A DNA stretch of 64,000 nucleotides. Origin: an uncultured Parabacteroides sp. Lineage in GTDB: Bacteria; Bacteroidota; Bacteroidia; Bacteroidales; Tannerellaceae. This document shows, one piece after another, positions 50,057 to 59,775 of this stretch (the first letter of the stretch is position 1; the number at the start of each line of letters is the position of its first letter). Where the stretch lies: assembly GCA_934718155.1 (NCBI GenBank), contig CAKUZF010000010.1, positions 1-64,000 of the forward strand. Direction: 5' to 3'. The position numbers were made by a program, and so were the translations under genes. The notes under the pieces were generated by a model. The model saw only the letters and a list, made by a program, of their open reading frames with translations, was not told the DNA's origin and did not search any database.

Positions 50057-51991
50057 TTAGCCATTCATGGAAGCTAAGAACTCCATATTATCCTGTGTAT
50101 TCTCCATCTGCTTCTTCACGAACTCCATGGCCTCCAAAGAGTTCATGTCGGAGAGATACTTACGAAGAATCCACATACGATTGCGCGTAACCTCATCCTG
50201 CAACAGGTCGTCGCGACGCGTGCTGGAGGCCGTGATGTCTACCGCCGGATAAACACGCTTGTTCGCCAACTTACGATCCAGCTGCAACTCCATGTTACCC
50301 GTTCCCTTGAACTCCTCGAAGATCACATCATCCATCTTCGAGCCAGTCTCGGTCAGTGCCGTAGCCAAAATCGTCAAGCTACCTCCGTTCTCGATGTTGC
50401 GAGCCGCACCAAAGAAGCGCTTCGGCTTCTGCAAGGCGTTGGCATCCACACCTCCTGAAAGCACCTTGCCCGAAGCGGGCTGCACCGTGTTGTAGGCACG
50501 AGCCAAACGTGTGATAGAGTCCAACAGGATCACCACATCATGGCCACACTCCACCATACGCTTTGCCTTATTCAAAACAATCTCGGCAATCTTCACGTGG
50601 CGCTCAGCGGGCTCATCGAAGGTAGAGGCGATCACCTCGGCATCTACGCTACGAGCCATATCAGTCACCTCCTCGGGGCGCTCATCAATCAACAAGACAA
50701 TCATGTAAACCTCGGGATGGTTGTAGGCAATCGCATTGGCAATGTCCTTCAGCAACATAGTCTTACCAGTCTTAGGCTGAGCTACGATCAAACCACGCTG
50801 TCCCTTACCAATCGGCGAGAAGAGATCAACCACGCGCACGGCAATCTGGTCGTACACCTTCGGTGCTCTACGCTCCGTCAGCATGAACTTCTCATCCGGG
50901 AAAAGCGGAGTCAAGTGATCGAAGGGCACACGGTCGCGAACCTCTTCGGGCAAACGGCCGTTGATCGTGTTCACCTTCACCAAGGGGAAATATTTCTCGC
51001 CCTCTCTCGGCGGACGAATCGTACCTTCAACAACATCACCGGTCTTCAAGCCAAACAGACGGACTTGCGACTGCGATACATAAATATCGTCCGGCGAAGT
51101 CAGGTAATTATAATCGGAAGAACGCAGGAAGCCGTAGCCATCGGGCATCATCTCTAAGACGCCTGTGCCTGTCAGGATGCCATCGAAATCGTACGCTTTT
51201 TCAGCCTGAGGCTGCGGTTGCGCTTGCGACTGCGCTGGATTAGCGGCTGCGGCAGGATTGGCGTTGTTGCCGCCGTTGTTCTTATTCGGATTGGGCTGCT
51301 GGGCGCGGGCCTCTGGCTTCGCATGTTGCGTAGGCAGGAATTGATCCAATACGGATTTTGCATCGGGATGACGGAACACCAAACGCTTTGGCTCCTCGTC
51401 GGTCGCAGGCTCGGTTTCATCAGCCGGGAACTCCTCATCCTCTACGGCAGGAGCCTCATCATACGGCTCTGCGTCCTCTTCGGGATAAGCCGGCTCATCC
51501 ATCAGGGATGCGTCCATGTCGATAATCGACTGCTCCACCTCTTTCACCTTTTTCTCCTCGACGGGGGCTGTCTCTTCGGCCAAAGGCTGCGCCTCTTCTT
51601 TGATAGGCTCGCTCGCCGATTCTACAGCGGCCTCTTTGGCAGCAGCCGCACGAGGCTTGCGTTTTTTAGTTGTTTTAGCTGGAGCTGCCGTTTTCGGCTG
51701 CTCCGATGCGGCGGGCTCTTGCTCCGCCTCAGCGGGTTGTTCAAACTGTTTACTTTCAGCTTCAGGTTCCTGTGTTTTCACCTTGGCAGGACGACCACGC
51801 TTGCGACCCTCCGCTTTCTTAGGCTCCTTCTTATTCTCACCAGCCAAAGCAATGGCTTGTTCATCCAAGATACGATATACCAATGCCTGCTTTTCCAAAT
51901 CGCCTATATTAGAAAGTCCCAACTCGCTAGCGATTGCCTGCAAGTCAGGCAGTTGCTTTTCATTTAGCTCAATAATGTTATATTTTTGCAT
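50057..51991 (-). CDS. rho: Transcription termination factor Rho with long disordered insert
   Basis: The 644-residue protein is over 200 residues longer than E. coli Rho. Residues 1-45 are the N-terminal helical domain. About 50-275 is a low-complexity insert rich in Glu, Ala, Pro, Lys, then Asn/Gln (KNNGGNNANPAAAANPAQSQ). From 280 the usual parts follow: the RNA-binding cold-shock fold (YNYLTSPDDIYVSQSQVRLF), AQPKTGKTMLLKD (Walker A), LLIDERPEEVTDM and GGVDANALQKPKRF. A Bacteroides thetaiotaomicron Rho with a similar insert was reported to form condensates. Its leader of about 170 nt may carry autoregulation. Confidence 0.93.
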   Translation of the reverse strand: MQKYNIIELNEKQLPDLQAIASELGLSNIGDLEKQALVYRILDEQAIALAGENKKEPKKAEGRKRGRPAKVKTQEPEAESKQFEQPAEAEQEPAASEQPKTAAPAKTTKKRKPRAAAAKEAAVESASEPIKEEAQPLAEETAPVEEKKVKEVEQSIIDMDASLMDEPAYPEEDAEPYDEAPAVEDEEFPADETEPATDEEPKRLVFRHPDAKSVLDQFLPTQHAKPEARAQQPNPNKNNGGNNANPAAAANPAQSQAQPQPQAEKAYDFDGILTGTGVLEMMPDGYGFLRSSDYNYLTSPDDIYVSQSQVRLFGLKTGDVVEGTIRPPREGEKYFPLVKVNTINGRLPEEVRDRVPFDHLTPLFPDEKFMLTERRAPKVYDQIAVRVVDLFSPIGKGQRGLIVAQPKTGKTMLLKDIANAIAYNHPEVYMIVLLIDERPEEVTDMARSVDAEVIASTFDEPAERHVKIAEIVLNKAKRMVECGHDVVILLDSITRLARAYNTVQPASGKVLSGGVDANALQKPKRFFGAARNIENGGSLTILATALTETGSKMDDVIFEEFKGTGNMELQLDRKLANKRVYPAVDITASSTRRDDLLQDEVTRNRMWILRKYLSDMNSLEAMEFVKKQMENTQDNMEFLASMNG

Positions 51992-52166
51992 ATTGCGGTT
52001 TTATTGTACTAACCTGCCCAAAGCCCTCACAGGGCTTATCCTATGCAGGTATTCCTTTTTAATTACTTCGATAATCTAACTCGATAATTATTTACAACTC
52101 ATATATAAACCGGATAAATCCTCTAATTTGACCCATTAGAGTACATCTGCGGGGAATTATGACGTG

Positions 52167-52174
52167 CAAATATA
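52167..52174 (-). promoter_or_regulatory. Promoter -7 box of rho
   Basis: TATATTTG on the minus strand fits TAnnTTTG, about 175 bp before the start codon. Confidence 0.5.
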
Positions 52175-52186
52175 GCCATTATTTTA

Positions 52187-53527
52187 TTATCCCAAGGCTA
52201 CATCTTCCACTTTTTTCACCTTTAAGATGATTTTCGTCTCTTCTTTAACGCGATAACGTTGGTCGGCACGCTTTCCGACCACCCAAATAATCTGTTCCTG
52301 CGCACAGAGCAGCCATTGCCGTTCTTTCTCCCAACGCGTCATTTTCAAGTCAGAAAACAGATCGCTCAACTTCTTTCGGCCACGCATGCCAAACGGAACC
52401 ATCCAATCGCCTTGCCTCGGAAGACGAAGGGTCAGCCGCGCGGGCAATGACGCCGCATCAAAATAAGCCACATCAGGCGAACGATCGAACTCAAAACCAG
52501 GCGTATGCTCAATCAACTCAAACGAAAGCGGCAAAGGTTCTGCCATAAAATCCGTCAGAAGAGGAACTGCATATTCTGCACATTCCTCATTGTCGGCCAA
52601 AGGCGCGATATATAACTTATCCCGATCTTTCAGCACACGATGCGTAGGCGAATAGAATTGCTTTCCCGAAAGACCTCGCAACGCAGCAAACAATTCCCCA
52701 ACTACGATGCGGCTAAAGCCATACGGCAAAAGCCATTCATAGAGCAACGTCTCAGGCGACGGGCAGCGCAGCAGCGCCTCGATGGAAAGCACATTCTCAG
52801 CGCAAAAGACAACCGATCGGGCCTCGCTCACAGCGTGATCATAAATCAATTCGGCCGAAGCCAGATGAGCAGCCGAGCGGGCTAATGTTTCTCGAGCCGA
52901 AGGATTCAACTGCTCCAGCAACGGTAGCACACGCAAACGGATAAAATTGCGGGTATAGGCTTCCGACAAGTTGCTACTATCAGTTACATACGTCCACCCC
53001 TGCGCTTTCACCCATGCCTCAATGTCCGCCCGACTCACCTCCAGCAGCGGACGAACCACCTGCCCATTGCGAGGATGAATGCCACCAAGGCCACGAATTC
53101 CACTGCCTCGCAAAAGATTCATCAACAGTGTTTCCACACTGTCATCCCTATGATGAGCCACGGCAATAGCTTGCGCCTTCCATGCCCGCAACCTATCAGC
53201 AAACCAGCGATAGCGTAAGGAGCGAGCGGCCATTTCGATAGACTCACGATGGGCAACCGCATAGGCTTGGGTGTCAAAATCGACCTTTTCGAAAGGGACC
53301 GACAGGGCTGCTGCAAACTGGCGAGCAAATGATTCGTCACGGTCGGACTCCTCGCCACGCAAATGGAAATTGCAATGCAAAGCCACACACTTGTAGCCCA
53401 ATCGCACCAATACACCTAACAAGGCCACCGAATCAGCCCCTCCGCTAAAGCCGACCAACACTGTCGTTCCATCCTCACTCAGAAGCGACCGACGCTGTAT
53501 AAACTGTTGTACCCTCTTTTGAAACAT
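52187..53527 (-). CDS. tilS: tRNA(Ile)-lysidine synthase
   Basis: The 446-residue protein has the ATP-pyrophosphatase loop GFSGGADSVALLG (about 27-39), LHCNFHLRGEESDRDE, AVAHHRDDSVETLLMNLLRG and RPLLEVSRADIEAW. It changes C34 of the AUA-reading tRNA to lysidine, an essential step. The C-terminal domain (QGDWMVPFGMRGRKKLSDLF) is present. Length is normal. Confidence 0.93.
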   Translation of the reverse strand: MFQKRVQQFIQRRSLLSEDGTTVLVGFSGGADSVALLGVLVRLGYKCVALHCNFHLRGEESDRDESFARQFAAALSVPFEKVDFDTQAYAVAHRESIEMAARSLRYRWFADRLRAWKAQAIAVAHHRDDSVETLLMNLLRGSGIRGLGGIHPRNGQVVRPLLEVSRADIEAWVKAQGWTYVTDSSNLSEAYTRNFIRLRVLPLLEQLNPSARETLARSAAHLASAELIYDHAVSEARSVVFCAENVLSIEALLRCPSPETLLYEWLLPYGFSRIVVGELFAALRGLSGKQFYSPTHRVLKDRDKLYIAPLADNEECAEYAVPLLTDFMAEPLPLSFELIEHTPGFEFDRSPDVAYFDAASLPARLTLRLPRQGDWMVPFGMRGRKKLSDLFSDLKMTRWEKERQWLLCAQEQIIWVVGKRADQRYRVKEETKIILKVKKVEDVALG

Positions 53528-53561
53528 AAAGCCTTCTATCTCGTCCTACACCACATAACAA

Positions 53562-53600
53562 AAAAAGGCTCCGACCCTTTCGTGATTCGGAACCCTTTTA
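53562..53600 (-). terminator. Terminator before tilS
   Basis: AAAAGGCTCCGA pairs with TCGGAACCCTTTT; on the minus strand a T run follows. It ends the aspS-side operon. Confidence 0.6.
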
Positions 53601-53623
53601 TTTATGATTTATGGTTTGTCGCA

Positions 53624-54388
53624 TCAATCCTCAACACCCGCCAACAGGGGATCGATCATAATGCGTCCACAATACTCACAAACGATAATCTTCTTACGAA
53701 GCTTAATATCCAACTGCTTCTGAGGCGGAATCTTGTTGAAACATCCACCGCAAGCACCGCGCTGCACATAAACCACAGCCAAACCATTACGAGCGCCTTT
53801 ACGGATACGCTTAAATGCAGTCAACAGACGAGGCTCGATCGCAGTCTCCAGTTTCTTGGCTTTCTCGCGCAGCTTCTCTTCATCCTGCTTTGTCTCGGCA
53901 ATAATACGATCCAACTCAGACTTTTTCTGCTGCAGATCCGCTTTACGGCCTTCCAAAACCTGAGTCAGCTCGCTGATCTCACGCTCACGATTATTGATCT
54001 CATCAGTGAACTCCTTGATCTTCTTCTCAGAGAACTCCACCTCCAGACCTTGGTATTCAATCTCCTTGGAAAGGTTATCAAACTCACGGTTATTACGAAC
54101 GTTGTCCAACTGAGCCGTATAACGCTCAACCAACGATTTGCACTCCGTGATGCGATGTTTCTGATCCGCAATGTCCACCTTGATATCCTCAATGTCCTGA
54201 TGGTAGTTCTGGAGACGCGTCTCCAAACCAGCGATCTCATCCTCCAGATCTTGCACCTCCAAAGGAAGCTCGCCTCTCAGCGTCTTGATCTTATCGATAT
54301 CTGACATAATCGTCTGCAGTTGATACAGCGTAGAAAGCTTCTCCTCCACTGTATATTCCTTGTCAGCTGATTGTTTATCTGTAGCCAT
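53624..54388 (-). CDS. Coiled-coil protein with C-terminal C4 zinc ribbon
   Basis: The 254-residue protein has a long coiled-coil hairpin (about 15-185) and at the end a C4 zinc ribbon (CGGCFNKIPPQKQLDIKL ... CEYCGRIM). This is the architecture of the CT398/CdsZ-like family. The molecular role is unsettled; links to secretion or RNA processes have been proposed for relatives. The start is 1 nt after the Nif3-like gene's stop, so they share an mRNA. Confidence 0.85.
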   Translation of the reverse strand: MATDKQSADKEYTVEEKLSTLYQLQTIMSDIDKIKTLRGELPLEVQDLEDEIAGLETRLQNYHQDIEDIKVDIADQKHRITECKSLVERYTAQLDNVRNNREFDNLSKEIEYQGLEVEFSEKKIKEFTDEINNREREISELTQVLEGRKADLQQKKSELDRIIAETKQDEEKLREKAKKLETAIEPRLLTAFKRIRKGARNGLAVVYVQRGACGGCFNKIPPQKQLDIKLRKKIIVCEYCGRIMIDPLLAGVED

Positions 54389-54389
54389 T

Positions 54390-55487
54390 CTATAAATAAT
54401 TTACTGGGTTTTGATTAACATTCGAAAAATGCACCGCAAAGGTAGGAAATTTTTTCGATATAACATTATAAAATATGTCTTTTGTGCAGACCTCAGACTC
54501 ATAATGACCTACGACTGCCAATAGAATATGATCCTCGACGTCGTAGAAATCGTTGTATTTCGCCTCGCCCGTAATCAAGACATCAGCTCCATAGGCAATC
54601 GCATCCTTGATCAGAAAGGCACCGCTTCCTCCACACAGCGCGACCTCACGCACGGGGCGGCCTGTCGGCTTTGAATATTTCACGCAGTCCACCTTTAATA
54701 TTGCTTTCACTCGCTCCAAGAAATCCAACTCGTCTTCGGCGTCGGGCAGCTCACCTACGACCCCTGAACCCGCCTGCGCCCAACTGTTGCGCAAAGGGTA
54801 AAAATCATAGGCCGGCTCCTCATAAGGATGAGCCGACAGCAAAGCTCGCAGAACGGCAGACTTCTTGAACGCCGGCAAAACCGTCTCAATCCGCACCTCA
54901 CGCTCCCGATGCAATATTCCTATCTCTCCACAGAAAGGATGGCATCCCTCTTGCGCACGGAAAGTTCCTTCTCCTTGCAAATTGTAGCTGCAGCAATCAT
55001 AATTTCCGATGGATCCAGCTCCAGCATTGAAAAGTGCGTGACGCACTCCTTCGGCCTGCGCCTCCGGCACGTACGTAACCAACTTAAGCAAGGAATCCTC
55101 CTGCGGACTTAAAATGCGCACATTCTGCAAGCCCAGCAACTCCGCCAGGCGGAAGTTCACACCCCCATACGCATTATCAAGATTGGTATGCGCCGCATAG
55201 ATCACCAAGTCTTGCTTGCATGCCTTAATCATACAACGCTCCACATAGGTGCGCCCTGTCAACGACTTAAACGGCCGGAAGGCTAATGGATGATGCGAAA
55301 TGATCAGGTTGCAACCTCGGTCGATCGCCTCCTCTATCACCTCCTCCGTAACGTCAAGACACAACAATGCCCCTGTGGCATATTGATTCACATCGCCCAC
55401 TTGCACCCCTGCATTGTCATAGTTCTCTTGCAAGGGCAGTGGGGCGTAAAGCTCAATTTCTTTAAGGATCTCGCGGATCTTTATCAT
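54390..55487 (-). CDS. Nif3-like dinuclear-metal protein (GTP cyclohydrolase I type 2 family)
   Basis: The 365-residue protein belongs to the NIF3 family: LQENYDNAGVQVGD, NLIISHHPLAFRPFKSL (metal-binding His pair), YAAHTNLDNAYGGVN and late HILLAVVGHYESE. A central insert (about 130-235) is the PII-like domain of longer members. The biological role is unsure despite the database name. It overlaps the aspS stop by 4 nt, so both are coupled. Confidence 0.88.
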   Translation of the reverse strand: MIKIREILKEIELYAPLPLQENYDNAGVQVGDVNQYATGALLCLDVTEEVIEEAIDRGCNLIISHHPLAFRPFKSLTGRTYVERCMIKACKQDLVIYAAHTNLDNAYGGVNFRLAELLGLQNVRILSPQEDSLLKLVTYVPEAQAEGVRHALFNAGAGSIGNYDCCSYNLQGEGTFRAQEGCHPFCGEIGILHREREVRIETVLPAFKKSAVLRALLSAHPYEEPAYDFYPLRNSWAQAGSGVVGELPDAEDELDFLERVKAILKVDCVKYSKPTGRPVREVALCGGSGAFLIKDAIAYGADVLITGEAKYNDFYDVEDHILLAVVGHYESEVCTKDIFYNVISKKFPTFAVHFSNVNQNPVNYL

Positions 55488-57238
55488 TTGATATCAACCT
55501 TCAGGCAAAGCTCCTCCAACTGACCAGGCTCCAACTCGCCGGGAGCATCCAGCATCACGTCGCGGCCCGAGTTGTTCTTCGGGAAAGCGATGCAATCGCG
55601 GATGGAATCCAAACCAGCGAAAATAGAGACCAAACGATCCAAACCAAAGGCCAAGCCGCCATGAGGGGGCGCACCAAACTTAAAGGCGTTCATCAAGAAG
55701 CCAAACTGCTGCTGCGCACGTTCTTCGGTGAAGCCCAGCAACTTGAACATCTTATCCTGCAACTGGCTATCATGGATACGGATAGAGCCACCACCCACTT
55801 CAACGCCATTGATAACCATGTCATACGCATTCGCACGCACAGCACCCGTATCGCTATCCAGTAATGGAATATCGTCGGGGTTCGGAGAGGTGAACGGATG
55901 GTGCATCGCATAGAAGCGCTGATCCTCCTCGCTCCACTCAAAGAGCGGGAAATCAATCACCCAAAGACAAGCGAACTTGTTTTTATCGCGCAAGCCCAAC
56001 TGATTGCCCATCTCCAGACGCAACTCACAAAGCTGCTTACGAGTCTTCATCGCATCATCGCCCGAAAGGATCAAGATCAAATCGCCTGGCTCTGCGCCGA
56101 ATGCCTCTTTCATCTGTTGCAACACCTCCTGCGTATAAAATTTATCCACACTCGATTTCACATGTCCATCGGCCTCCACACGGGCATAAACCATGCCTTT
56201 GGCACCAACCTGCGGACGTTTCACGAACTCCGTCAGCTGATCCAACTGCTTACGTGTATAGGTAGCCGCTCCTTTCGCACAGATACCACCCACATAAGCC
56301 GCATTGTCAAACACGGAGAACCCATGACCCTTCATGACATCCATCAGCTCTACGAAAGGCATGCCGAATCGCAAATCGGGCTTATCGCTTCCATAGTACT
56401 TCATCGCATCTTGCCAAGTCATACGTTGCAACGGTTCCTTTATCTCAACACCACGCAAAGTCTTAAAAAGATGCTTGATCAATCCCTCAAACAGGTTCAA
56501 CACGTCTTCTTGCTCGACAAAGCTCATCTCGCAATCGATCTGCGTAAACTCAGGCTGACGGTCAGCACGAAGGTCCTCATCACGGAAGCACTTCACGATC
56601 TGGAAATAGCGATCGAAACCAGACACCATCAAAAGTTGCTTCAGTGTCTGTGGGCTCTGCGGCAAGGCATAGAACTGGCCCGGATTCATACGTGAAGGCA
56701 CCACAAAGTCGCGCGCACCCTCAGGAGTTGAGTTTACCAAGACCGGAGTCTCCACCTCCAAGAATTCCTGCTCATCCAAATAACGACGTACCTCGAAAGC
56801 CATCTTATGGCGCAACTCCAAATTGCGACGCACAGCCGCACGACGCAGGTCGAGATAACGATACTTCATGCGCAGGTCGTCGCCACCATCTGTATCCTCC
56901 TCGATTGTGAAAGGAGGTGTTAGGGCTTTATTCAGCACTTTCAGTTCCGATACGATCAGCTCTATCTCGCCCGTGGGCAAATTAGCATTCTTGCTCGAGC
57001 GCTCCCGCACCGTACCTGTCACTTGAATAACATACTCACGACCTAGATGATTCGCCTGTTCGCAAAGCTCAGCATCCGTCTCCATGTTAAACACCAACTG
57101 CGTAATACCATAACGATCGCGCAAATCTACGAAGGTCATACCTCCCATCTTTCGGGTACGCTGCACCCAACCAGCTAATGTGACCACCAAGCCCTCATCA
57201 GCCAAGCGCAAGTTCCCACAAGTCCTCGTTCTATACAT
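55484..57238 (-). CDS. aspS: Aspartyl-tRNA synthetase
   Basis: The 584-residue class II synthetase has the N-terminal OB fold (about 1-110), motif 2 FRDEDLRADRQPEFTQIDCE, the bacterial GAD insert (about 290-410) and motif 3 GLAFGLDRLVSIF. It charges tRNA-Asp. It is the first gene of a unit with the Nif3-like and zinc-ribbon genes. The start is the ATG at 57236-57238; upstream is a divergent gap shared with the menaquinone operon. Confidence 0.95.
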   Translation of the reverse strand: MYRTRTCGNLRLADEGLVVTLAGWVQRTRKMGGMTFVDLRDRYGITQLVFNMETDAELCEQANHLGREYVIQVTGTVRERSSKNANLPTGEIELIVSELKVLNKALTPPFTIEEDTDGGDDLRMKYRYLDLRRAAVRRNLELRHKMAFEVRRYLDEQEFLEVETPVLVNSTPEGARDFVVPSRMNPGQFYALPQSPQTLKQLLMVSGFDRYFQIVKCFRDEDLRADRQPEFTQIDCEMSFVEQEDVLNLFEGLIKHLFKTLRGVEIKEPLQRMTWQDAMKYYGSDKPDLRFGMPFVELMDVMKGHGFSVFDNAAYVGGICAKGAATYTRKQLDQLTEFVKRPQVGAKGMVYARVEADGHVKSSVDKFYTQEVLQQMKEAFGAEPGDLILILSGDDAMKTRKQLCELRLEMGNQLGLRDKNKFACLWVIDFPLFEWSEEDQRFYAMHHPFTSPNPDDIPLLDSDTGAVRANAYDMVINGVEVGGGSIRIHDSQLQDKMFKLLGFTEERAQQQFGFLMNAFKFGAPPHGGLAFGLDRLVSIFAGLDSIRDCIAFPKNNSGRDVMLDAPGELEPGQLEELCLKVDIK

Positions 57239-57357
57239 TATTATATATACAATTTTTGTGTGTACTATTCTCTTTCTTCTTTTCGATCCTTACACAGACC
57301 GAACCGCGAAGTTAAGAAATTCCTGCATTTTTCTACGGCAGGGAAACTTTTTTTCGT

Positions 57358-57365
57358 TACTTTTG
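57358..57365 (+). promoter_or_regulatory. Promoter -7 box of the menaquinone operon
   Basis: TACTTTTG fits TAnnTTTG, 78 bp before the first gene. Confidence 0.45.
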
Positions 57366-57442
57366 CTCCATATTCCAGTCGATTTATAATCGACAGATAA
57401 AATAAATCAACGGTCAAACACACATTTTAAACACGGATCGCT

Positions 57443-58675
57443 ATGCAGTGCAAATTATTAGTCTTAGATGTAGATGGTACATTGCTGAATGACCAAAAAG
57501 AAATTACAAAACATACGCAATCAGCCTTGCTGAAAGCACAGCAAATGGGCATTCATGTTGTTTTAGCCTCCGGCCGACCCACCAAAGGAGTGCAGCCCTT
57601 GGCTGAGGCCCTGGAGCTGAACCACTATGGAGGATTTATCCTTTCCTACAACGGAGGACAAATCATCAATGTCCAAACTGGCGAATTACTGTTCGAGAAG
57701 CGTATCAACCCTGAGATGATTCCTTATCTCTACAGGAAAGCCAACGAGAACGGGTTTACGATTTTCACCTACCACCAAGACTTCATCCTGACAAACGACC
57801 CCAACAACGTCCATGTAAAAGAGGAGGCGGAGTTGAACAAGATGCGTATCGTCGGAACCGATCGGTTTGTAGAATCTGTAGATTTCTCACCTTGTAAATG
57901 TATTCTAACCAGCGATGATGGTGAAGCCTTAGGCAAATTAGAGAGCCATTGGAAACACAGGCTGGACGGCGTGCTGGAGGCATTCCGCACAGAAGACTAC
58001 TTCCTAGAAGTCGCGCCCCACTTCATCAATAAAGGGAACACCTTAGCAGTCTTGATGGAAATGCTAAAAGTAACGACAGAGGAGGTCATTGCAATTGGCG
58101 ATGGTGTGGCCGATGTATCGATGCTCCAATTGGCAGGAACAGGCATCGCTATGGGCAACGCACGCGACTCAGTTAAAGCATGCGCCGACTTCACCACCAT
58201 GTCCAACACGATGGACGGCGTAGCCGTTGCCATCGAGAAAGCGATTTTGGCAGCCATACGGCCAGCTGATGTTCCTTTAGACAAATTGAACGCCCGTGCG
58301 AAGCATGCCTTAATGGGCAATCTGGGTATCCAATACACCTACGCTTCCGAGGATCGAGTGGAAGCCACCATGCCCGTAGACGAGCGCACACGTCAACCTT
58401 TCGGTATCTTGCATGGCGGGGCGACCTTGGCCTTGGCTGAGACCGTAGCAGGCATGGGCTCTATCATCTTAGCGAAACCAGACGAGATTGTAGTTGGCAT
58501 GCAAGTAAGCGGCAACCACGTTTCTTCTGCGCATGAGGGAGACACAGTTCGCGCCGTGGGAACGATCATCCATAAAGGACGCTCTTCGCATGTATGGGAC
58601 GTTAATGTATATACATCGACTGACAAACTGGTCTCAACCGTTCGAGTCGTAAACAGCATTTTGAAAAAGAAATGA
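57443..58675 (+). CDS. Fusion of a Cof-type HAD phosphatase and a hotdog thioesterase (MenI-like)
   Basis: The 410-residue protein joins two enzymes. Residues 1-270 are a Cof/IIB HAD phosphatase (LDVDGTLLND with D9 and D11; ASGRP; IGDGVADVSML with D220 and D224). Residues about 285-410 are a PaaI/MenI-type hotdog thioesterase with LHGGATLALAETVAGMGS, where H324-G-G and E333 are the usual catalytic residues. The position before menF and a 4-nt overlap (ATGA) point to DHNA-CoA hydrolysis for the hotdog part. The job of the phosphatase part in this pathway is not known. Confidence 0.85.
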   Translation: MQCKLLVLDVDGTLLNDQKEITKHTQSALLKAQQMGIHVVLASGRPTKGVQPLAEALELNHYGGFILSYNGGQIINVQTGELLFEKRINPEMIPYLYRKANENGFTIFTYHQDFILTNDPNNVHVKEEAELNKMRIVGTDRFVESVDFSPCKCILTSDDGEALGKLESHWKHRLDGVLEAFRTEDYFLEVAPHFINKGNTLAVLMEMLKVTTEEVIAIGDGVADVSMLQLAGTGIAMGNARDSVKACADFTTMSNTMDGVAVAIEKAILAAIRPADVPLDKLNARAKHALMGNLGIQYTYASEDRVEATMPVDERTRQPFGILHGGATLALAETVAGMGSIILAKPDEIVVGMQVSGNHVSSAHEGDTVRAVGTIIHKGRSSHVWDVNVYTSTDKLVSTVRVVNSILKKK

Positions 58676-59754
58676 CAAACACGATAGATAAAACGATAGA
58701 TCAACACATTAAGGAAGGAGTATCTTTCGCCATATGGAGAAGACCTAACGAAGAGCGAATCCACTATGCCATACAGAGCAATGGAAAGCCAAAAGAGTTG
58801 CGTAGCATTGCTCATCTAAAGGGACAAAGGGGATTCATTATGGTACCTTTCCAAATCAGCGACTCTTGCCCGATTGTTGCGTTGGAGCCTGATGAAGTTG
58901 GCGAATGGGAGGCGCACACAACAGGTCCTATACCGAAAGAGCCTAAGGCTTTTTCAGATGCGGCCTCTGTCCCCGACCCAGACTATGCCCAGCGATTCTT
59001 TGCCTTCACGCAACCTTTGCGGCAAGATTCCCAGCGCAAACTGGTGCTCTCACGCAAAAAACGCATCCGCCGAAATGCGGGCTTCTCGGTAGGGAAAGCC
59101 TTCCTTTCTGCCGTAACACGCTACATACGCTCGTTTGTCTATCTATGCCATACACCGCAAACTGGCACCTGGATGGGCAGCACACCCGAGATTCTGCTTT
59201 CGGGCGTACAGCTCAATTGGCGCACTGTTGCCTTAGCAGGCACACAGCCTCTCCGCAACGGAATGGTCGAAGAACAATGGAGTCCTAAGAACCAAAACGA
59301 GCAACAATTGGTCGCCCAGTATATCCATGACCAGCTGGAGGCATTAGGAATAAAGAGCCAAGAAAAAGGGCCTTATCCTGTTCGCGCAGGTGAGGTTTGC
59401 CATTTGAAAAGTGACTTTTTCTTTACATTGCCCGATCTCTCCATGCTTGGCGATCTGTTGGAGAAGCTACATCCCACACCTGCAGTTTGTGGGTTACCTA
59501 AGGAGTGGGCTCTCCAGTTTATCCGTAAGGAGGAAGGATATGATCGGACCTATTATTCAGGCTTCGTCGGTTGGTTAGCTCCCCAGGAACAAAGCGACCT
59601 TTACGTAAACTTACGTTGCATGCAGATCGATGAGCATCATTTCGATCTCTTCGCAGGAGGAGGACTTTTAAAAGCCTCACAGTTGGATGAAGAATGGCAT
59701 GAGACAGAGATCAAATTGGACACGATGCGCCGTTTGATTCATTATGAGTATTAA
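58672..59754 (+). CDS. menF: Isochorismate synthase
   Basis: The 360-residue protein is an isochorismate synthase: GSTPEILLSGVQLNWRTVALAG and AGTQPLRNG match the chorismate-binding fold, and the ending SDLYVNLRCMQIDEHHFDLF, then AGGGLLKAS is the family signature. It turns chorismate to isochorismate, the first committed step of menaquinone synthesis. The N-terminus is shorter than in E. coli. It overlaps the fusion gene by 4 nt. Confidence 0.88.
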   Translation: MTNTIDKTIDQHIKEGVSFAIWRRPNEERIHYAIQSNGKPKELRSIAHLKGQRGFIMVPFQISDSCPIVALEPDEVGEWEAHTTGPIPKEPKAFSDAASVPDPDYAQRFFAFTQPLRQDSQRKLVLSRKKRIRRNAGFSVGKAFLSAVTRYIRSFVYLCHTPQTGTWMGSTPEILLSGVQLNWRTVALAGTQPLRNGMVEEQWSPKNQNEQQLVAQYIHDQLEALGIKSQEKGPYPVRAGEVCHLKSDFFFTLPDLSMLGDLLEKLHPTPAVCGLPKEWALQFIRKEEGYDRTYYSGFVGWLAPQEQSDLYVNLRCMQIDEHHFDLFAGGGLLKASQLDEEWHETEIKLDTMRRLIHYEY

Positions 59755-59775
59755 ACTTAACATACGATATAACAC

